64,000 nt of DNA from Delphinapterus leucas (taxonomy: Eukaryota; Chordata; Mammalia; Artiodactyla; Monodontidae), in contig NW_022098045.1 in the NCBI RefSeq assembly GCF_002288925.2, positions 7,059,218 to 7,123,217 of the forward strand, given 5' to 3'. The first letter of the stretch is position 1; each line of letters opens with the position of its first letter. The notes under the pieces are model-generated. The model made no database searches. It was not told the DNA's origin and saw only the letters and a program-made list of their open reading frames with translations. Position numbers and translations under genes: made by a program. This document shows, piece by piece, positions 34,588 through 46,663 of the stretch.

Positions 34588-37500
34588 CTACATCTTCTTT
34601 ATCCATTCATCCGATGATGGACACTTAGGTTGTTTCCATCTCCTTGGTATTGTAACTAGAGCTGCAATGAACATTTTGATACATGACTCTTTTTGAATTA
34701 TGGGTTTCTCAGGGTATATGCCCAGTAGTGGGATTGCTGGGTCATATGGTAGTTCTAGCTGTAGATTTTTAAGGAACCTCCATACTGTTCTCCATAGTGG
34801 CTGTACCAATTCACATTCCCACCAGCAGTGCAAGAGTGTTCCCTTTTCTCCACACCCTCTCCAGCATTTAATGTTTCTAGATTTATTGATGATGGCCATT
34901 CTGACTGGTGTGAGATGATATCTCATTGTAGTTTTGATTTGCATTTCTATAATGATTAATGATGTTGAGCATTCTTTCATGTGTTTGTTGGCAGGCTGTA
35001 TATCTTCTTTGGAGAAATGTCTATTTAGGTCTTCTGCCGTTTTGGGATTGGAATGTTTGTTTTTTTGATATTGAGCTTCATGAGCTGCTTATAAATTTTG
35101 GAGATTAATCCTTTGTCAGTTGCTTCACTTGCAAATATTTTCTCCCATTCTGAGGGTTGTCTTTTGGTCTGGTTTATGGTTTCCATTGCTGTGCAAAAGC
35201 TTTGACGTTTCATTAGGCCCCATTTGTTTATTTTTGTTTTTATTTCGATTTCTCTAGGAGGTGGGTCAAAAAGGATCTTGCTGTGATTTATGTCATAGAG
35301 TGTTCTGTGTATGTTTTCCTCTGAGAGTTTGATAGTTTCTGGCCTTACATTTAGGTCTTTAATCCATTTTGAGCTTATTTTTCCTGTATGGTGTTAGGGA
35401 GTGATCTAATCTCATACTTTTACATGTAGCTGTCCAGTTTTCCCAGCACCACTTGTTGAAGAGGCTGTCCTTTCTCCACTGTACATTCCTGCCTCCTTTA
35501 TCAAAGATAAGGTGATCATATGTGCGTGGGTTTATCTCTGGGCTTTCTATCCTGTTCCATTGATCTATCTTTCTGTTTTTGTGCCAGTACCATACTGTCT
35601 TGATTACTATAGCTTTGTAGTATAGTCTGAAGTCAGGGAGCTGGATTCCTCCAGCTCCGTTTTTGGTTCTCAAGATTGCTTTGGCTATTCGGGGTCTTTT
35701 GTGTTTCCATACAAATTGTGAAATTTTTTGTTCTAGTTCTGTGAAAATGCCATTGGTAGTTTGATAGGGATTGCATTGAATCTGTAGATTGCTTTGGGTA
35801 GTAGAGTCGTTTTCACAATGTTGATTCTTCCAATCCAAGAACATGGTATATCTCTCCATCTATTTGTATCATCTTTAATTTCTTTCATCAGTGTCTTATA
35901 ATTTTTTGCATACAGGTCTTTTGTCTCCTTAGGTAGGTTTATTCCTAGATATTTTATTCTTTTTGTTGCAATGGTAAATCAGAGTGTTTTCTTAATTTCA
36001 CTTTCAGATTTTTCATCATTAGTATATAGGGATGCCAGAGATTTCTGTGCATTAATTTTGTATCCTGCTACTTTACCAAATTCATTGATTAGCTCTAATA
36101 GTTTTCTGGTAGCATCTTTAGGATTCTCTATGTATAGTATCATGTCATCTGCAAACAGTGACAGCTTTACTTCTTCTTTCCGATTTGGATTCCTTTTATT
36201 TCCTTTTCTTCTCTGATTGCTGTGGCTAACACTTCCAAAACTATGTTGAATAAGAGTGATGAGAGTGGGCAACCTTGTCTTGTTCCTGATCTTAGTGGAA
36301 ATGCTTTCAGTTTTTCACCACTGAGGATGATGTTGGCTGTGGGTTTGTCATATATGGCCTTTATTATGTTGAGGAAAGTTCCCTGCATGCCTACTTTCTG
36401 CAGGGTTTTTATCATAAATGGGTGTTGAATTTTGTCGAAAGCTTTCTCTGCATCTATTGAGATGATCATATGGTTTTTCTCCTTCAATTTGTTAATATGG
36501 TTTATCACATTGATTGATCTGCATATATTGAAGAATCCTTGTATTCCTGGAATAAACCCCACTTGATCATGGTGTATGATCCTTTTAATGTGCTGTTGGA
36601 TTCTGTTTGCTAGTATTTTGTTGAGGATTTTTGCATGTATGTTCATCAGTGATATTGGCCTGTAGCTTTCTTTCTTTGTGACATCCTTGTCTGGTTTTGG
36701 TATCAAGGTGATGGTGGCCTCGTGGAATGAGTTTGGGAGTGTTCCTCTCTCTGCTCTATTTTGGAAGAGTTTGAGAAGGATAGGTGTTAGCTCTTCTCTA
36801 AATGTTTGATAGAATTTGCCTGTGAAGCCATCTGGTCCTGGGCTTTTGTTTGTTGGAAGATTTTTAATCACAGTTTCAATTTCAGTGCTTGTGATTGGTC
36901 TGTTCATATTTTCTATTTCTTCCTGGTTCAGTCTCGGCAGGTTGTGCATTTCTAAGAATTTGTCCATTTCTTCCAGGTTGTCCATTCTATTGGTATAGAG
37001 TTGCTTGTAGTAATCTCTCATGATCTTTTCTATTTCTGCAGTGTCAGTTGTTACTTCAACTTTTTCATTTCTAATTCTATTGATTTGAGTCTTCTCCATT
37101 TTTTTCTTGATGAGTCTGGCTAATGGTTTATCAATTCTGTTTATCTTCTTAAAGAACCAACTTTTAGTTTTATTGATTTTTGCTATCGTTTCCTTCATTT
37201 CTTTTTCATTTATTTCTGATCTTTATAATTTCTTTCCTTCTTCTAACTTTGGGGTTTTTTTGTTCTTCTTTCTCTAATTGCTTTAGGAGCAAGGTTAGCT
37301 TGTTTATTCGAGATGTTTCCTGTTTCTTAAGGTAAGATGGTATTGCTATAAACTTCCCTCTTAGAACTGTTTTTGCTGTATCCCATAGGTTTTGGGTTGT
37401 CGTGTCTCCATTGTCATTTGTTTCTAGGTATTTTTTGATTTCCTCTTTGATTTCTTCAGTGATCACTTCGTTATTAAGTAGTGTATTGGTTAACCTCCAT

Positions 37501-38290
37501 GTGTTTGTATTTTTTACTAGATCTTTTCCTGTAATTGATATCTAGTCTCATAGCATTGTGGTCAGAAAAGATACTTGATACAATTTCAATTTTCTTAAAT
37601 TTACCAAGGCTTGATTTGTGACCCAAGATATGATATATCCTGGATAATCTTCCATGAGCACTTGAGAAAAATGTGTATTCTGTTGCTTTTGGATGGAATG
37701 TCCTATAAATATCAATTAAGTCCATCTTGTTTAATGTATCATTTAAAGCTTGTGTTTCCTTATTTATTTTCATTTTGGATGATCTGTCCATTGGTGAAAG
37801 AGGGGTGTTAAAGTCCCCTACTATGAATGTGTTACTGTCAATTTCCCCTTTTATAGCTGTTAGTATTTGCCTTGTGTATTGAGGTGTTCCTATGTTGGGC
37901 GCATAAATATTTACAATTGTTATATCTTCTTGGATCAATCCCTTGATCATTATGCAGTGTCCTTCTTTGTCTCTTCTAATACTCTTTATTTTAAAGTCTA
38001 TTTTGTCTGATATGAGAATTGCTACTCCAGCTTTCTTTTGGTTTCCATTTTTGGTTTCCATTTGCATTTTCTTTTTCCATCCCCTCATTTTCAGTCTGTA
38101 TGTATCTCTAGGTCTGAAGTGGGTCTCTTGTAGACAGCATATATATGGTATTGTTTTTGTATCCATTCAGCCAGTCTTTTGGTGGGAACATTTAATCCAT
38201 TTACATTTAAGGTAATTATCAATATGTATGTTCCTATTCCCATTTTCTTAATTGTTTTGGGTTTGTTATCATTGGTCTTTTTCTTCTCTT
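34588..38290 (-). pseudogene. L1 ORF2 (endonuclease-reverse transcriptase), frameshifted
   Basis: The remnant covers the apurinic-type endonuclease domain (38166-37474; CCLQETHF, IVGDFNTPL, SDHNAMRLDIN), then reverse transcriptase (37198-36167; [37 protein letters not shown]). The catalytic [12 protein letters not shown] motif follows in the next fragment (36272-35979). The Cys-containing C-terminal part is at 34980-34588 ([18 protein letters not shown]). Successive fragments change frame at about 37470, 37200, 36200 and 35900, and a stop separates the last two. The product, if any, would not be functional. Confidence 0.92.
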
Positions 38291-38309
38291 GTGTTTCTTG
38301 CCTAGAGAA

Positions 38310-39193
38310 GGTCCTTTAGCATTTGTTGTAAAGCTGGTTTGGTGGTGCTGAACTCTCTCAGCTTTTGCTTGTCTGTAAAGGTTTTAATTTCTCCATCAAA
38401 TCTGAATGAGATCCTTGCTGGGTAGAGTAATCTTGGTTGTAGGTTTTTCCCCTTCATCACTTTAAATATGTCCTGCCACCCCCTTGTGGCTTGCAGAGTT
38501 TCTGCTGAAAGATCAGCTGTTAACCTTACGGGGATTCCCTTGTGTGTTATTTGTTGTTTTTCCCTAGCTGCTTTTAATATGTTTTCTTTGTATTTAATTT
38601 TTGACAGTTTGATTATGTGTGTCTTGGCGTGTTTCTCCTTGGATTTATCCTGTATGGGACTCTCTGTGCTTCCTGGACTTGATTAACTATTTCCTTTCCC
38701 ATATTAGGGAAGTTTTCAACTGTAATCTCTTCTAATATTTTCTCAGTCCCTTTCTTTTTCTCTTCTTCTTCTGGAACTGCTATAATTCGAATGGTGGTGC
38801 ATTTAATGTTGTCCCAGAGGACTCTGAGACTGTCCTCAGTTCTTTTCATTCTTTTTTCTTTATTCTGCTCTGCAGTAGTTATTTCCACTATTTTATCTTC
38901 CAGGTCACTTATCTGTTCTTCTGCCTCAGTTATTCTGCTATTGATCCCTTCTAGAGTATTTTTAATTTCATTTATTGTGTTGTTCATCGTTGCTTGTTTC
39001 ATCTTTAGTTCTTCTAGGTCCTTGTTAAATGTTTTTTGCATTTTCTCGATTCTATTTCCAAGATTTTGGATCATCTTTACTATCATTATTCTGAATTCTT
39101 TTTCAGGTAGACTGCCTATTTCCTCTTCATTTGTTAGGTCTGGTGGGTTTTTATCTTGCTCTTCACCTGCTGTGTGTTTTGCTGTCTTCTCAT
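38310..39193 (-). pseudogene. L1 ORF1 (RNA-binding protein), frameshifted
   Basis: The start codon at 39193 begins MRRQQNTQQVKSK. After a frame change near 39130 the coiled-coil region continues (39086-38613; heptad-like ELKMKQATMNNTINEIKNTL and ITEAEEQISDLEDK), then the RRM-like core (DNIKCTTIRIIAVPE). Another frame change near 38640 precedes the C-terminal domain, traceable to about 38310. At least two frame breaks mean it is a pseudogene. Confidence 0.85.
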
Positions 39194-39719
39194 TTTGCTT
39201 ATCTTATTGTGTTTGGGGTCTCCTTTTTGCAGGCTGCAGGTTCGTAGTTCCCGTTGTTTTTGGTGTCTGTCCCCATTGGGTAAGGTTGGTTCAGTGGGTT
39301 GTGTAGGCTTCGTGGTGGAGGGGACTAGTGCCTGTGTTCTGGTGGATGAGGCTGGATCTTGTCTTTCTGGTGGGCAGGTCCATGTCTGGTGGTGTGTTTT
39401 GGTGTCTGTGGTGTCTGTGGTGTTTGGTGTCTGTGGACTTATTATGATTTTAGGCAGCCTCTCTGCTAATGGGTGGGGTTGTGTTCCTGTCTTGATAGTT
39501 GTTTGGCAAAGGGTGTCCAGCACTGTAGCTTGCTGGTCGTTGAGGGAAGCTGGGTGTTGGTGTTGAGATGAAGATCTATGGGAGATTTTCGCTATTTGAT
39601 ATTACATGTAGCTGGGAGGTCCCTCGTGAACCAGTGTCCTGAAGTTTGCTCTCCCACCTCAGAGGCACAGCAGTGACTCCTGGCTGCAGCACCAAGAGCC
39701 TTTCATCCACACGCTCAGA

Positions 39720-39985
39720 ATAAAAGGGAGAAAAAGTAGAAAGAAAGAAAGAGAATAAAAGAAAAGAAAATAAAGTACAGTAAAATAAAAGAAAGTTATT
39801 AAAATAAAAAAATAATTATTTAAAAAAAATTTTTAAAAGGAAAAAAACGGACGGATAGAACCCTAGGACAAATGGTGAAAGCAAAGCTATACAGACGAAA
39901 TCTCACACAGAAGCATACACTTACACACTCACAAAAAGAGGAAAAGGGGAAAAAATAATAAATCTCGCTCTCAAAGTCCACCTCC
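39720..39985. repeat. Purine-rich (A/G) tract inside the L1 5' UTR
   Basis: This is a low-complexity run of A and G on the plus strand ('agaaagaaagaaagagaat', 'aaataaaagaaagttatt') within the L1 5' UTR. It separates the CpG-rich distal UTR from the ORF1-proximal UTR. Confidence 0.75.
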
Positions 39986-41189
39986 TCAATTTGGGATGAT
40001 TCGTTGTCTATTCAGGTCTTCCATAGATGCAGGGTGCATCAAGTTGATTGTGGAGATTTAATCCGCTGCTCCTGAGGCTGGGAGAGATTTCCTTTTCTCT
40101 TCTTTGTTCACACAGCTCCCAGGGTTCAGCTTTGGATTTGGTCCCGCCTCTGCGTGTTGGTCGCCGGAGGGTGTCTGTTCTTCGCTCAGACAGGACGGGG
40201 TTAAAGGAGACCCTGATTCGGAGGCTCCAGCTCACTCAGGCCGGGGGGAGGGAGGGGTGCGGATGCGGGGCGAGCCTGCGGCAGCAGAGGTCAGCGTGAC
40301 GTTGCACCAGCCTGAGGCTCGCCGTGCGTTCTCCCGGGGAAGTTGTACGTGGATCCCGGGATCCTGGCAGTGGCGGGCTGCACAGGCTCCCCGGAAGGGG
40401 GGTGTGGAGAGTGACCTGTGCTCGCAGACAGGCTTTTTGGTGGCGGCAGCAGCAGCCTTAGCGTCTTATGCCCGTCTCTGGGGTCCGCGCTGTTAGCCGC
40501 GGCTCGCGCCCATCTCTGGAGCTCCTTTAAGCAACACTCTTAATCCCCTCTCCTCCCGCACCAGGAAACAAAGAGGCAAGAAAAAATCTCTTGCCTCTTC
40601 GGCAGCTCCAGACTTTTCCCAGACTCCCTCCCGGCTAGCTGTGGCGCACTAGTTCCTTCAGGCTGTGTTTACGCCGCCAGCCCCAGTCCTCTCCCTGCGC
40701 TCCGACCGAAGCCCGAGCCTCAGCTCCCAGGCCCGCCCGCCCCGGCGGGTGAGCAGACAAGCCTCTCAGGCTGGTGAGTGCTGGTCGGCCCTGATCCTCT
40801 GTGCGGGAATCTCTCCGCTTTGCCCCCCGCACCCGTGTTGCTGCGCTCTCCTCCGCGGCTCCGAACCTTCCCCCCTCCGCCACCATCAGTCTCCGCCCGC
40901 CAAAGGACTTCCTAGTGTGTGGAAACCTTTCCTCCTTCACGGCTCCCTCCCACTGGTGCAGGTCCCGTCCCTATCCTTTTGTCTCTGTTTATTCTTTTTT
41001 CTTTTGCCCTACCCAGGTACGTGGCGGGGGGGGGGGTTTCTTGCCTTTTGGGAGGTCTGAGGTCTTCTGCCAGCGTTCAGTAGGTGTTCTGTAGGAGTTG
41101 TTCCCCGTGTAGATGTATTTCTGGTGTATCTGTGGGGAGGAAGGTGATCTCTGCGTCTTACTCTTCCACCATCTTCCCCCTGCCCCCCC

Positions 41190-41199
41190 ATAATTATTA
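41190..41199. repeat. L1 target-site duplication, right copy
   Basis: This is an exact copy of ATAATTATTA at 34049-34058. It adjoins the G/C-rich 5' end of the L1. Confidence 0.7.
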
Positions 41200-41249
41200 A
41201 TTAGGGATGTCTGCTCTGGGCTGGGGAGCATCATTCTAGTCCTACCCAT

Positions 41250-41984
41250 TTGCAGTTATGCCCTAGATTCTTCCCTTATCTTCCTCTCTCACATTCAAAT
41301 AGTCACCATATACTGTTGGATTCTGTCTCTGTTATGTCTCTCAGATTTATCCCTTTTCTTCATTCCTGTTGTCACTGCTATAATATGTCACTAGCTACCT
41401 CTGGTCCCCACCTGCAACTCATAATTCACTCTCCACCTCCATGCTCTTTAAAACCTAAATATTATTTATTGCTATATAAACAGATGGAGAGCCAAACCTA
41501 TAATCTCTAGCTATACCCTACAGGATATACGTCAAGCCCTTTACAATAGTATACCTCAAGACCTAGACCCTGACCTAGGATTGAGATGAGCCTTGTCTCT
41601 CCCAGCAGCCTTACCCACCAGACACATGACATACCGAAGTACTCATAGTTTCCTGAAGGCACCACATTATTTCCAATCTCCTTGCCTTTGCTCATGCTGC
41701 TCCCTCTGCCTGGAATGCCCTTCCCCAATTTTTCCCCTTTCTTTGCCAGAGTAACTCCAACTAATTTTTCAAGTCTCTGCTGCAGCATTACCTTTTCTGG
41801 GAAACTTTTCATATACCATTATTCCAGATATAGGTTCAGTGCTTTTCCTCTGTGTCCCCTTGTTGTGTATGCAAACTGTGGATTGAATTTACCACACTAC
41901 AGTGGAATTACCTTCTTTCTTGTAGGTATTTAGTGTCCTTTGAGGAATCTTTATTCTGTTTGCAGTTCCAGTGCCTTAGGTGTT
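41250..41984 (+). mobile_element. Decayed L2-like fragment
   Basis: Phrases such as 'cttgcctttgctcatgctgc', 'tccctctgcctggaatgccc' and 'ccttttctgggaaact' are characteristic of the L2 3' region. The rest is strongly diverged. It is interrupted at its right end by a CHR SINE. Confidence 0.6.
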
Positions 41985-42000
41985 CAGTATCTTTTTTTTT

Positions 42001-42109
42001 GACCATGCAGTGCAGCATGCAGGATCTTAGTTCCCCAACCAGGGATCAAAGCTGTGCCCCCTGCATTGGGAGCGTGGAGTCTTAACCACTGCACCGCCAG
42101 GGAAGTCCC
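42001..42109 (-). mobile_element. CHR-type SINE, minus orientation (short)
   Basis: On minus it begins GGGACTTCCC (5' end at about 42109) and contains 'tttgatccctggttggggaa' and the tRNA-derived body. It is flanked by AGTATCTTTTTTTT at 41986 and AATATCTTTTTTTT at 42110, a 14-bp target duplication with one mismatch. Confidence 0.85.
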
Positions 42110-42149
42110 AATATCTTTTTTTTAAAATTAACTTTTTTGTGAGGAGGTA

Positions 42150-42790
42150 ATTGTAGACTCACATGTAATTGTAAGAAATAATAGAGTTGTACCCTCACCC
42201 AGTTTCCCCCAGTGGTAACACTGTAGTGCAGTATCACAGCCATGATATTGACACAGACACGGTCCAGGTACAGAATGTTTTCATCACCACAAGGATCTCT
42301 CCTGTTGTCTTTTATAGTCACACCTACTTCACTCTTACTCTCACCCACTCCTGAACCTCTGACAACCACTGATCTGTTCTCCATTTCTATAATTGTGTCA
42401 TTTTAAGAATATTATGTAAATGGAATCATACAGTATGTAACCTTTTGGAGTTGGCTTTTTCCACTCAGGATAATTCCCTGGCAGTTCATTCAGGTTGTTT
42501 CATGTATCAATAATTTGTTCCTTTTTCAGGCTGAATAGTACTCTATAGTATGGATGTACCACATTTGTTTAACCAACCACCTGTTGAAGGACATCTGGGT
42601 TATTTCCAGTTTGGGGCTATTACAGATATAGCTGTAATGAACAATAGTGTACAGATTTTTATATAAACATAATTTTTCATTTATTGGGGATAAATGCCCC
42701 CAAATGAAATTGTTCAGTCATGGTCATATGGCAATTGCATGCTTAGTTTTATATGGAACAGCAAACTGTTTTACAATAAATTTTTAATGA
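42150..42790 (-). mobile_element. Old L1 (L1M-like) 3' fragment
   Basis: This is the reverse complement of an L1 3' region: 'aatggaatcatacagtatgt', 'ttcaggctgaatagtactct', 'ctgttgaaggacatctgggt', 'tataaacataatttttcatt'. It is far more diverged than the 34-41 kb L1. Confidence 0.78.
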
Positions 42791-43557
42791 ATAAAGGAAT
42801 GAGCAAATAGCATTGTTCAAAATCTTTAGAGTGAATATTAGGATCAAATAAATCTGTTTCTACTAATTGCATAGTCAGTCATATTAGCCACAAGAATGGT
42901 ATTCTAAATACATTGAAACATACTGCAGAGCAGAAATCAATAAAGCTTAAATGTGATAAGCTTCTTCATTACTCTAGGAGTCAGGGTTTTTATCCTAAAC
43001 TGTTTATAGCAATAGTGAGGTTAGATTTCTCACAAATGATGTGCAGACACTGCACTATAATGTTTAATCTCTAAATGGCTGCACTTTGAAAATTACATTT
43101 AAAAGCCTCCATAAATGATAAACATAGCTTGTTAATCACTAACGTAACATTAAACATGTAAACACAAATCCCTTGAAAATTTTTTTCTATTTTTGTAGTG
43201 TTCCATTGGACACCATAAAGGTGCTACAACCTTGATAGCATCCTCACTTCATACCAAGTCTATCTTTTTATTTGAAATTCATACCCAGCACTTAGAATAA
43301 GTTTCTTCAGTTATCATGGAAGGAGCATGTACTCTAGACCGAGATGGACACGAGGCTGAATCTGAACAATATCGCTTACTGGCAAGTTACAGAATCTCTC
43401 CTGGCTTTTATTTTCTCATCTGTTAGGTGAGGATCCTTCTAAACAACCTACATGACATGACATGACAGAGCTCTCAAGAGAAACAGATGAAATAACATGT
43501 ACAAAGTGTACGAAAGGCATCAATAATGTTCAGTTCCTTTCTCCTATGGCATTTTTA

Positions 43558-43825
43558 TAAATTTTAATTTGGATTTATCTTTTTTAAAAAATGTATTTTA
43601 TTGAAGTATAGTTGATTTCCAATGTCATGTTAATTTCTTCTGTATAGCGAAGTGATTCAGTATGTGTACACACACACACACACACACACACACATTCTTT
43701 TTCATATTCTTTCCCATCATGGTTTATCACAGGATATTGAATATAGTTCTCTGTGCTACACAGTAGGACCTTGTTGTCTATCCATTCTATGTATAATACT
43801 TTGCATCTGCTAATCCCAAACTCTT
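43558..43825 (-). mobile_element. 5'-truncated L1 with target duplication
   Basis: This is the L1 3' end on minus ('tattgaagtatagttgattt', 'tttatcacaggatattgaat', 'taggaccttgttgtctatcc'). A perfect 14-bp duplication, CTATGGCATTTTTA, flanks it at 43544-43557 and 43826-43839. A CA run (43668-43694) has grown inside it. Confidence 0.9.
43668..43694. repeat. (AC)n microsatellite inside the truncated L1
   Basis: This is an uninterrupted AC run of 27 bases at the site where related L1 copies carry a 'tacatatacata' stretch. Confidence 0.95.
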
Positions 43826-43839
43826 CTATGGCATTTTTA

Positions 43840-46482
43840 ATTTCCTGAGGAATACATTTCTAAGGCTTATTTATATACTTTGTCATGTTGTCCAGGAGAT
43901 TTAAAAAATAACTTAAAAAAACCCCAATCAGATCCAAGGAAATATCCAATGAGCCTTCTTAACATTAGAGATAGATATTAATGTAAAGAAAAACAATTTA
44001 TGCCCCATTGAAAAAGTTAACATCTTAGGACACAAACCTTATATTTCTTGACTTCTTTTTTCTTGGTAATGAATATACATTCACTACAGTTCAGTTCAAC
44101 TAAGTGAAGGAATTGTGTTTCTTAATGTGGACTAATATATTTTGATTTTTAATAATTAAATGCTATCAGAAACAAGATCACCACTGACAGAGCCCAGACT
44201 TTTAAACAAACACCCACTTGGAAAACGGCCAAGAGCACAGATCAAGAACTACTTAGATCACCATTTACAACAAGTAGGAATAGTAGCTTACTATCATCTT
44301 GTATCTGATTAGAATTTATAAATTTGAGACGTGGTAGCCTTTCCACCTGACTACTTGCTCTGCAAAATTTAGGAAGATAAGTGTAATTGACGAAAAATGC
44401 AAGTTGACCTAATTTTGCATTTTTCAATGTTATTTTTGGATTACTATGGGGAACCTCTGTATGTCAGAAAGAAGAAGGAAAAGAGACATTTACCAGGAAT
44501 ATAAAGGAGCTACTCTACAGTAAAAAGTGATTGGGTATATGTTTCAACTCTATTGAGGCTCATAAGAAAATAGGTTTAAACAGTGGCATTAAACCAAAAA
44601 ATCAAGGTTTGGGTTCTGTTCTCTGGAGGCTAGGTACCACATGGGCAAGGTAGGGCTGCACCACAAGGCCATGCCTAACTCTGAATATCATCTCCATCAG
44701 TCCAACACAAAGGTCTGAATGATTTTGATTAGTCTTCTTCAGGAAGACCCGATTAAAATGTGTTCAAATTACCTTGGTGATATGATCCATTAGCCCTTGG
44801 CATGGAATAGTTTACCAGATCAGCTAGTTGCTACCTAGACTGGAACTCCGCGAAAATGAAGCACAGGTAGTTTAGTTTTGTTGGGAGTGTGGAAGATTAT
44901 GGGAAGTTCCTGGCATCAAGTGTTTATAAGGAGGAATAAATGAGCTGAAAACGAGGTTGGGGGCAGAGAAAAGGAAGCAGGAGCACCCTGGAGTGTTGCA
45001 GGATCAGCAGACTGGAAAATTTTCAAGAACAGGAAACATGTCTAGTTCGCCATTGTGCACCATTGTTCACAGGTTAAATACCCAGTGCCTGGAACATAGT
45101 ACCTGAACAAAAATGTTTATTGAACAGGTGGTCTAAATTGGGAGGTGGTGTCTATTTTGAAAGGAGAGGTAGAGCTCCTTAAATTATATACCTAACGGAG
45201 TTTGCCTAAGCCTGGCCTTGCTGAAGGCTGTAGAGCCGCAATGTGGATGGGGGAGGCTATAGAATTTCTTTCTGTAAGGTTTTTAAAAACAAGACAGACT
45301 TTTATCTGTCTGCAACGGTTTCTATGCAAAACAGAAGAATGATCTGAATAATTTGAATAGCCTCTGACCCTTTTCATCCTTGGGCTTTTTTTTTTTTAAT
45401 TTCAAGAAATGCATTGCAAAAGCATGTACAGCCACCATTCACCATCAAGTCAGAACAGTCATCATTTGTTGAGAGGCTGTTGTATACCAGGCAATATGCT
45501 GAGTGTGTAACCCGTGCATTGCCGAATTGTTTGATTTTTGAGAATTCCTGTGGATTTTACCATGTAGTGACACAGTCCTCCTGCAGGTGTCAGTCTTTCC
45601 CTGCAGAATGTTATCCATTGAGTCGACTTCAGCCTTACACTGAAATAGGGCTGAGAAACCAGTGATTTTTAAAGTTGGTAACACTAAGGTTAAACAAAAA
45701 GATCGATTTATTACCTATATCTGAAATGAACTTCCTAAATATCAGCCTGACCGTTAGAAAGTTAAATTCAAAAAACTTTTTTAAAAATAGAAACCTTGGT
45801 GATTAAGTTCACATACTTTTGAATGGCTTTGCAGTTTTACCTTATCTTTAGCCTAAAAGAAGATAATTTGTCCTATTTTCTTCAGGAAAACTGAAACAAG
45901 ACTCGTTTGTGCAAGGCAAGCTCAGAAGATGGATGAAAAGCTTCTGACCTCCACTTATGCCTCGTTTTGAACCGCCCTGTCTACCTCATTTCTGACGACT
46001 TTTCCCTTTTCTCAGAGGGGTTAGTGTGACTGAGCTTGGGGAAATGACTGGTCAGATCTGACTGGTTCCTGGCAGAGGCAGAGTTCATCAGCCTCCCTTC
46101 CCTCCACCTGGGCCTCAGCTTGTCCTTCAGGCGTGTGGCCATAGCTGGTGCTGAGAGTACAGCCCTGCAGGAACATGCCAGGACAAGATGGAAGAGTAAA
46201 GCAGAATTAGCAATGTGCCCAGAAATAGCAAATTTTAAATTGTTATCCCATGGTTTTTGCAAAAACACTCTTCGAGGCTTGCTTCACTTTCTTGATGCTT
46301 CTGGGCAAATGCACAAAATATTTTCACCCCTGTAGCTCTGTATGTGGCTCTGGTGAGTCAGTATGTCATACAGTGACAGCATCTGATTTTCGGGTATGTA
46401 CTCTTGAAACATTTAGGGTTTCGCATCTCAGAGCTGTGGAATTTTTATCTCTTCCATCAGACCCCTGGGTCCAGCTTGAAGG
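43840..46482. other. Intergenic stretch without a recognised gene
   Basis: Unique AT-rich DNA. A MIR-like segment in plus orientation is suggested at about 45440-45660 ('gttgagaggctgttgtatac'). The open frames are short, unrelated to known families by eye and treated as chance. Confidence 0.5.
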
Positions 46483-46663
46483 CAGTACTTCTTAGAGTGT
46501 GGTCTGTTGATCACATCTGCATCTCAATCGAGGGGGTGTTTGTTACGGGAAAAACAGCAAAATCTTAGACCTACCTGTCCTCAGAACCATAGAACCAGAT
46601 TCTCTGGAGGATTTACAAGAAACAACGTTGATTCTTTCCCTCGCTGAAGTTTGAGAAGTACTG
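46483..46663 (+). mobile_element. MER5A-like hAT-Charlie MITE
   Basis: The ends form an inverted repeat: CAGTACTTCT at 46483 and AGAAGTACTG ending at 46663. The interior carries 'gtggtctgttgatcacatct' and 'accagattctctggaggatt', as in the MER5 group. The flanking 8-mers no longer match. Confidence 0.72.

Larger units (their letters stand above)
34059..41189 (-). mobile_element. Near full-length L1 LINE, minus orientation
   Basis: This is a 7.1 kb artiodactyl/cetacean-type L1. On the minus strand it has a long GC-rich 5' UTR (41189 to about 39200, beginning near GGGGGCAGGGGGAAGATGG), ORF1, ORF2, a 3' UTR (about 34590-34070) and a short A/T-rich tail. A 10-bp duplication, ATAATTATTA, flanks it (34049-34058 and 41190-41199). 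Both ORFs are recognisable but frameshifted, so the copy cannot mobilise itself. It is much less decayed than the other L1 copies in the window, so it is fairly recent. Confidence 0.93.

Noticed and set aside
40104..41060. Several 80-130 codon frames on both strands around 40-41 kb
   Set aside because: They lie in the CpG-rich 5' UTR of the minus-strand L1.
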